Of a DNA stretch of 45,243 nt, positions 41,161 through 45,243 are shown in pieces; position 1 is the first letter of the stretch; each line of letters opens with the position of its first letter. This DNA is from Gammaproteobacteria bacterium. Its GTDB lineage: Bacteria; Pseudomonadota; Gammaproteobacteria; Steroidobacterales; Steroidobacteraceae. The stretch lies in contig PLET01000101.1 in NCBI GenBank assembly GCA_003137095.1, positions 1 through 45,243 of the forward strand. Reading direction: 5' to 3'. The position numbers were made by a program, and so were the translations under genes. The notes below the pieces were generated by a model that saw only the letters and a program-made list of their open reading frames with translations, was not told where the DNA came from and made no database searches.

Positions 41161-42113
41161 CCGCCCGCCATGCCGGCGCCGCCGCCCCCGCACACGATGC
41201 TGACCACCTTGGTGCCGGCCGTCACCGGCACCAGCCCGGCGAGCAGCGCGGCGGTTGACGCCGCGCCGCCGAGTTCGGCGCCGATGAAAAAGCCGTGCCA
41301 CAGCCAACGCGCGGCCGCCACGATCTGCTCGTCCGTGACGCGCACCATGTGATCGACGTAGCGCTGCGCGAGCTCGAGATCGATCTGTTCGGTCATGGTC
41401 GGGGCCAGCGTCGCCGCCCGGGTCTCGATCTTCGGGAGTGTCACCAGGCGTCCGGCTTCGAGGCTGCGCGTCAGGGCATCGGCGCCCACGGGTTCGACGC
41501 CGACGATCACGGCCCGGGGGCGCTGCTCCTTGATTGCCGCCGCCACGCCGCCGAGCAGGCCGCCGCCGCCAACCGCCACCACCACCAGATCCACGTCGGG
41601 GTGATCCTCGAGAATCTCCAGGCCGACCGTACCCTGACCGGCAATGCCGGCGGGATCCGCGAACGGGTGGATGTACAGGTAGCCGCGTTCCGCCGCGATC
41701 TGCCTGGCGCGCGCGTTCGATTCCACGAAGGTCGGCGCCACGATCCCGGCTTCGGCGCCGAGCGCCCGCATGGCCGCGAGTTTCTCCGGCGCCACGTTGG
41801 CGGGCAGCGGAATCGACACCGGCAGCCCGAGCTCGTGGCCGACATGGGCCACCGCGATGCCGTGATTGCCGCCCGAGGAAGTCACCAGCCCGCGTGGCGC
41901 GACCTCAAGGCCCAACACCTTGTTGAAGGCGCCGCGCGGCTTGAACGAGCCGGTCACCTGCAGGAATTCGAGCTTCAGGTACAGATCGTGCGGCAAGCCC
42001 GCAACCGTCATCCGCGGCACCTGCCAGGTCGGCGTGCGGCGCACCCGGCCGCGGATGCGATCGGCGGCCGCGCGGATGTCTGCGAGCGTGATCGGTGGAT
42101 GGCGCTCAGCCAT
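41157..42113 (-). CDS. PLP-dependent threonine/serine dehydratase (paralogue B)
   Basis: 318 residues, same fold as its downstream neighbour: Lys58 in VTGSFKPRGAFNK, SSGGNHGIAVAHV and VGGGGLLGGVAAA. Compared with paralogue A the sequence has diverged through most of the C-terminal half, so the duplication is not recent. No ACT domain. It may use another substrate (e.g. serine or threo-hydroxyaspartate) or form a heteromer. It overlaps the membrane protein gene upstream by eight bases and paralogue A by four, so the three genes are one transcription unit. Confidence 0.92.
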   Translation of the reverse strand: MAERHPPITLADIRAAADRIRGRVRRTPTWQVPRMTVAGLPHDLYLKLEFLQVTGSFKPRGAFNKVLGLEVAPRGLVTSSGGNHGIAVAHVGHELGLPVSIPLPANVAPEKLAAMRALGAEAGIVAPTFVESNARARQIAAERGYLYIHPFADPAGIAGQGTVGLEILEDHPDVDLVVVAVGGGGLLGGVAAAIKEQRPRAVIVGVEPVGADALTRSLEAGRLVTLPKIETRAATLAPTMTEQIDLELAQRYVDHMVRVTDEQIVAAARWLWHGFFIGAELGGAASTAALLAGLVPVTAGTKVVSIVCGGGGAGMAGG

Positions 42114-42441
42114 CGATGATGTTCGTGCAATTGCCGAAATGACAATCGATCAACCGGTCCACGATACCGCTTCCCAATCCGGTGACCAGCAGTCCGACCA
42201 GCAGCGCGAGGGCAATCGACGCAGCCGATTCGCCATGACGGCGTAAACGGAACACGGCCACACAGACGAAGGCCAGCGGCGGCAGCAACAGGATGTAAAA
42301 GGCGAGGGCGGTGCGCCGGCGCGGATCGAGCGCCACGTCGCTCAGCCAGGTGGCGAGCGCGCCCAGTGCAATCGCGAACACAATCGCGGCGATGGTCTCA
42401 AAGAGCAATCGAGTCCCGCCAGATTCATCCGATGAACTCAT
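42106..42441 (-). CDS. small membrane protein
   Basis: 111 residues from ATG 42441, supported by GGAG five bases upstream. Three hydrophobic helices (FETIAAIVFAIALGALATWL, LAFYILLLPPLAFVCVAVF, SIALALLVGLLVTGLGSGIV) with a C-terminal DCHFGNCTNIIDG containing two Cys. No family is recognised. It overlaps the dehydratase B gene by eight bases; it could be a transporter accessory, but this is speculation. Confidence 0.7.
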   Translation of the reverse strand: MSSSDESGGTRLLFETIAAIVFAIALGALATWLSDVALDPRRRTALAFYILLLPPLAFVCVAVFRLRRHGESAASIALALLVGLLVTGLGSGIVDRLIDCHFGNCTNIIDG

Positions 42442-42485
42442 GAAATCTCCCGGCGCGCATGCGACCCGGCGCGCATGCGACGGCT

Positions 42486-42806
42486 TCAAACGCCGCCTAT
42501 GACCCGCTCGACGGTCTCCCGGAATGATGCCTCATCCAAGGAGCAAATGCCGACCCACGCGGCTTCGATCATCTCGGCCTGATCTATGGTGATATCGAAC
42601 ACGGTAAAACACGCGACGAGATTACCGTCGCTTTCGACAAAGCGCGCGGTCCGAGACGCGTCTTCATAGGCCCGCGTGGAAGTTCGGTTACCGGCCGTCA
42701 GCACTTTGGCAAGTTCCCCGCCATTGGGAATCGGCCACAGGAACTTCGCCAGATCCGCATCGTCGTCGAGGTGCGCCATCGTCGCCGTGACTACCGCCAT
42801 TGGCAT
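42486..42806 (-). CDS. hypothetical soluble protein (106 aa)
   Basis: 106 residues, no signal or membrane helix, AGGGA just before the start. The sequence (ADLAKFLWPIPNGGELAKVL, DASRTARFVESDGNLVACFT, QAEMIEAAWVGICSLDEASF) has the regular hydrophobic spacing of a folded alpha/beta protein. I recognise no family. It lies 21 bases after the membrane protein gene at 42828-43253 and 44 bases before the dehydratase operon. Confidence 0.6.
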   Translation of the reverse strand: MPMAVVTATMAHLDDDADLAKFLWPIPNGGELAKVLTAGNRTSTRAYEDASRTARFVESDGNLVACFTVFDITIDQAEMIEAAWVGICSLDEASFRETVERVIGGV

Positions 42807-42827
42807 CTTTCCCTGTGCATGATTTGG

Positions 42828-43253
42828 CTAACGCCTGATCAACGGATCCGGGGCCGGTTTGGCCCATTGCGTTTCGATCCGGATGACCACAAACGCACCG
42901 AGGAAGGCAAACGCCACCGTGCTGCCGCCGATGAGATAGAAAAACGTGACGTCCCCCGGCCGGAATTGATCGGCAGGAGGCCAGGTGTTCAATGCAAAGA
43001 CGGCGACTGCCGGTAACGCCGCCACCGCCGCGTTGACCATCCAGCGACTGAGCCGGTCGAGCCGTCCGAATGACGGCATGCAGGACAGCAGGAGGTAACC
43101 GAGGCCCCCCGACAGCCCGACGTACAGTCCGGCACGCAAGAACACCGCATGACCGTGGTTCTCATCGATCGAGCTGACGACGAATCCCATGCAGACGGCC
43201 GCGATCAACCACAGTATCGAGAGCACGATGCGCTTGCGAAAAGGTAACGGCAT
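42828..43253 (-). CDS. membrane protein of unknown function
   Basis: 141 residues with four predicted helices (IVLSILWLIAAVCMGFVVSS, AGLYVGLSGGLGYLLLSCM, MVNAAVAALPAVAVFALN, FFYLIGGSTVAFAFLGAFVV) and a basic N-terminus (PLPFRKR). No motif or family recognised. It is followed closely by the small soluble protein at 42486-42806 and may form an operon with it. Confidence 0.7.
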   Translation of the reverse strand: MPLPFRKRIVLSILWLIAAVCMGFVVSSIDENHGHAVFLRAGLYVGLSGGLGYLLLSCMPSFGRLDRLSRWMVNAAVAALPAVAVFALNTWPPADQFRPGDVTFFYLIGGSTVAFAFLGAFVVIRIETQWAKPAPDPLIRR

Positions 43254-43315
43254 TTCAGGGTTGCATACTTCGGTTCATCGACACTAGACCCATTGCGGGC
43301 CGACGGCCAGTCAAA

Positions 43316-43999
43316 TCATGGGTGCGGCGCCGCCAGAGGAATCACCTGGATGGCGGTGCTCGGTCCGGCGGATATGGTCGTACCAGTGGGGTCGGGAATG
43401 AAACGCATGGGTACGCGCATCGATTGGGTGCACGAGGCGAGCGTCCAGATCTCCCGCCACGCGGGCCCCTTGCTGCCCGGCAGGGCGGTATTCTCCTGGT
43501 CCAGAAATTCGGTATCTGCAACGTAGCCAATCTGGCAGTTCGCCTCGCGACCCCCGGGCACGGTGCCGAGGGCTTGGACGGCGTACTTGACGGCATCCTT
43601 TTGCAGCGTGGCATCGGCATGCGTGGTGCCCGGAAGCAGAGGCATGACCTTCAGGTCGTCGGGTCCGCCGGCCAATATCAGGACATTCAGCACGCGTTTG
43701 ATCCCGCAGCCCTGCTCATCGACAACCTGTCTGAATGCCCCGGAAACCATCTGCCCCGTACCCTCGAAATTGACGGGTGCATGGGCGATGAAGGTCTTGC
43801 GGGCGCTGTATTGCGCCTCCGGACAGGGGTTTTGGAGAACCACGGTGGAACGCCCGGCGGCGCTCAACACGTGCTGCTGCAACACCGGATCGCTCATGAA
43901 TTTCATCCACGCGGCCTGGTCATCCGCGCGCACCGACCGTGTCGCCAGAAACGCCATTCCCAACCCGAAGGCAATTCCGGTCATCGCCTGATTCGCCAT
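43316..43999 (-). CDS. exported protein of unknown function (227 aa)
   Basis: 227 residues from ATG 43999 (GAGGGG four bases upstream); starts further 5' would lengthen the region before the signal peptide. Signal MTGIAFGLGMAFLATRSVRA. The mature protein has four Cys (NPCPEAQ, EQGCGIKRV, REANCQIGY, LASCTQSM), probably two disulphides, and reads like a periplasmic globular protein (FIAHAPVNFEGTGQMVSGAF, WREIWTLASCTQSMRVPMRF). It is divergent from the trypsin-like protease gene. No function can be assigned. Confidence 0.78.
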   Translation of the reverse strand: MANQAMTGIAFGLGMAFLATRSVRADDQAAWMKFMSDPVLQQHVLSAAGRSTVVLQNPCPEAQYSARKTFIAHAPVNFEGTGQMVSGAFRQVVDEQGCGIKRVLNVLILAGGPDDLKVMPLLPGTTHADATLQKDAVKYAVQALGTVPGGREANCQIGYVADTEFLDQENTALPGSKGPAWREIWTLASCTQSMRVPMRFIPDPTGTTISAGPSTAIQVIPLAAPHP

Positions 44000-44199
44000 G
44001 ATTCCCCTCAAGTTCCGTGCAACGGATTGCGCAACAGGAGCCTGTTGCCGCGGTACTCGCACCGCGAACTGCGCTCCCGCCTCGCGCGGACTTTCGCAGT
44101 CCCGCCGTCGGCATTATCATGAATTCGTCCTTCACCGCACAGCCCGGCGCATCGCCGCCATCGACGGAGAACCCGCATCGACACGGAGAATCCAGGGAC

Positions 44200-45183
44200 G
44201 TGACTCTGCGCCGCGCCTGGTTGGTTGCCGCCGGACTGGGCCAGGCGCTCGTGCTGTCGGCGCTCACGGGTCGCGCCGAGGATCTGCCCCGCATCGTCGG
44301 CGGATACCAGGCGCCGCCCGGCAGTGCGCCCTGGCAGGTGGAGATTTATTCCACGTATGTGTATACGCCGCAGGAGATCGCCGACGATGACAAGGCGACC
44401 GAAAACAAGCGCTTTCTGCGGGACCGGGCCGGCTGGGAGGTTCACCATATGTGCGGCGGGGCGTACATCGGCAATGATTGGATCGTGACGGCGGCCCATT
44501 GCGTGGTGCTGCACGTCGCGGGCGACGACGTGCGCCAACTGCGCCGCGTGCGGGTCGGAACCCAGGATTTGACCACCGGAGGCACGACGTATCGCATCGA
44601 ACGCGTGGTGATCCACAAGGACTACGACGATGCCCGGCATCGGCACGACATTGCGCTGGTGCACATTGCCCCGGACGGCGAAACGGATCTGCAGGCCGCC
44701 CGGCGCATGCAGCCCATTCGACTGCTCGACGAGCAGCGCGGCGACCGCAAACTCGAGCCCGCCGACGAGGTGTCGGTGACCGGCTGGGGTTGGACCAGCG
44801 TGCGCGACGAGAAGTCGCCGCGCCTGTTCGGCCGCGACGGCCGGCTGATGCACGGCTCCGTGGCGCTGCTCGAGGTCGACTTGCAGGTGTATTCCCCGTC
44901 GGTGTGCGAGCTCATCCCGGAATATCGCGGCATGGCCGGCATGATTTGCGCCGGGTCGGACTCGCCGCTGGAGTCGCATGACACCTGCCAGGGCGATAGC
45001 GGCGGCCCGCTCACGCGCGCCAACGGTTCCCACGAGCGCGTGCTGGTGGGCGTCGTGTCCTGGGGCATCGGCTGCGGGCTTCAGGGCGTACCGGGCATGT
45101 ACACCGATCTGACGGATGCAGGCCACCGTGAATGGATCAAAGCCGCTCAATCCGCGCCGCCCGGACAGGTCAGCTTCAGGTAG
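44200..45183 (+). CDS. trypsin-like serine protease (S1)
   Basis: 327 residues from GTG 44200, preceded by GGAG and giving a compact signal peptide (LRRAWLVAAGLGQALVLSAL). An ATG at 44119 would add a 27-residue polar stretch before it and has no ribosome-binding site. The mature end DLPRIVGG looks like a zymogen-activation site. Catalytic triad: His in VTAAHCVV, Asp in RHDIALVHI, Ser in CQGDSGGPL, with Cys pairs as in chymotrypsin (CGGAYIGNDW; SWGIGCG). An insertion before the His (EIADDDKATENKRFLRD) is longer than usual. It is likely secreted or periplasmic. Physiological role unknown. Confidence 0.92.
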   Translation: MTLRRAWLVAAGLGQALVLSALTGRAEDLPRIVGGYQAPPGSAPWQVEIYSTYVYTPQEIADDDKATENKRFLRDRAGWEVHHMCGGAYIGNDWIVTAAHCVVLHVAGDDVRQLRRVRVGTQDLTTGGTTYRIERVVIHKDYDDARHRHDIALVHIAPDGETDLQAARRMQPIRLLDEQRGDRKLEPADEVSVTGWGWTSVRDEKSPRLFGRDGRLMHGSVALLEVDLQVYSPSVCELIPEYRGMAGMICAGSDSPLESHDTCQGDSGGPLTRANGSHERVLVGVVSWGIGCGLQGVPGMYTDLTDAGHREWIKAAQSAPPGQVSFR

Positions 45184-45207
45184 TCAGGTCGGGCTAGCCG
45201 GCGCGGA

Positions 45208-45243
45208 CTAGCGGTCGGGACTGCCGCGATCGGGACTGCCGCG
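45208..45243 (-). CDS. C-terminal end of a leftward gene with RGSPD repeats (partial)
   Basis: The minus strand is open from the window end and reads RGSPDRGSPDR then TAG (45208-45210). Basic Gly/Ser/Pro repeats at the very end are typical of tails of RNA helicases or RNA-binding proteins. Only 11 codons are visible, so the gene may be chance. The DNA repeat unit TCGGGACTGCCGCGA is listed separately. Confidence 0.35.
   Translation of the reverse strand, partial: RGSPDRGSPDR
45215..45243. repeat. 15-bp tandem repeat, cut by the window end
   Basis: TCGGGACTGCCGCGA (45215-45229) is followed directly by a second copy (45230-45243) that is cut off after 14 bases; degenerate units may precede it (45189-45214). 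It may continue beyond the window. Confidence 0.6.

Noticed and set aside
1..45243. CRISPR array, tRNA, rRNA, intact insertion sequence, prophage
   Set aside because: No spaced direct repeats of suitable length, no cloverleaf or CCA end, no transposase or integrase motif and no target-site duplications were noticed by eye; a covariance-model search would be needed to exclude small RNAs.

Overview
The window is GC-rich, densely coded chromosomal DNA from a Gram-negative proteobacterium. The best guess is a gammaproteobacterium of the Xanthomonadales, Nevskiales or Steroidobacter type. The reasons are an RND pump with an outer-membrane partner, TolC-family proteins, a Xanthomonas/Caulobacter-type TonB-dependent receptor in a maltodextrin locus, a Ku/LigD end-joining operon and a perfect sigma-54 promoter. 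No rRNA, tRNA, CRISPR array or intact insertion sequence was seen. The taxonomic guess is inference.

Layout. 1-2.1 kb: tail of an RND efflux pump, its outer-membrane lipoprotein and a small lipoprotein. 2.3-6.6 kb: small exported or membrane proteins, including two fasciclin paralogues around a zinc-ribbon membrane protein, an unknown 394-residue exported protein and a Cys-rich repeat protein. 6.6-8.3 kb: a GntR (YtrA-type) regulator with a DUF1648-like membrane protein, next to a wrecked signal peptidase I gene. 8.3-10.3 kb: a Gly-rich exported protein and an M19 dipeptidase.

10.3-19.2 kb: a seven-gene leftward operon, TolC - adaptor - ATPase - permease - permease - NtrC-type response regulator - NtrY-like kinase. 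It starts at a consensus -24/-12 promoter (19092-19108). About 100 bp upstream of the predicted start site lies a near-perfect 27-bp palindrome that looks like the enhancer site for the operon's own sigma-54 activator. This appears to be a self-contained, self-regulated efflux system.

19.2-32.1 kb: a maltodextrin/alpha-glucan utilisation locus. It holds a TonB receptor, a lipoprotein alpha-amylase, an MFS sugar transporter and a cytoplasmic alpha-glucosidase in one leftward operon, plus an exported alpha-glucosidase, a LacI-family regulator and an esterase-fold protein. The picture is outer-membrane capture, periplasmic trimming, import and cytoplasmic hydrolysis. Downstream lies decayed DNA: an AraC HTH fragment and a frameshifted alpha-glucosidase C-terminus.

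32.3-34.3 kb: UDP-glucuronate decarboxylase overlapping a family 2 glycosyltransferase. 34.3-38.7 kb: the NHEJ operon ku - MerR/TPR protein - ligD. 38.9-40.2 kb: a divergent exported caspase-like protein. 40.2-43.3 kb: two overlapping PLP-dependent threonine/serine dehydratase paralogues behind a small membrane protein, then two small proteins. 43.3-45.2 kb: an exported protein of unknown function, a trypsin-like protease, and the last codons of a repeat-tailed leftward gene that runs off the end.
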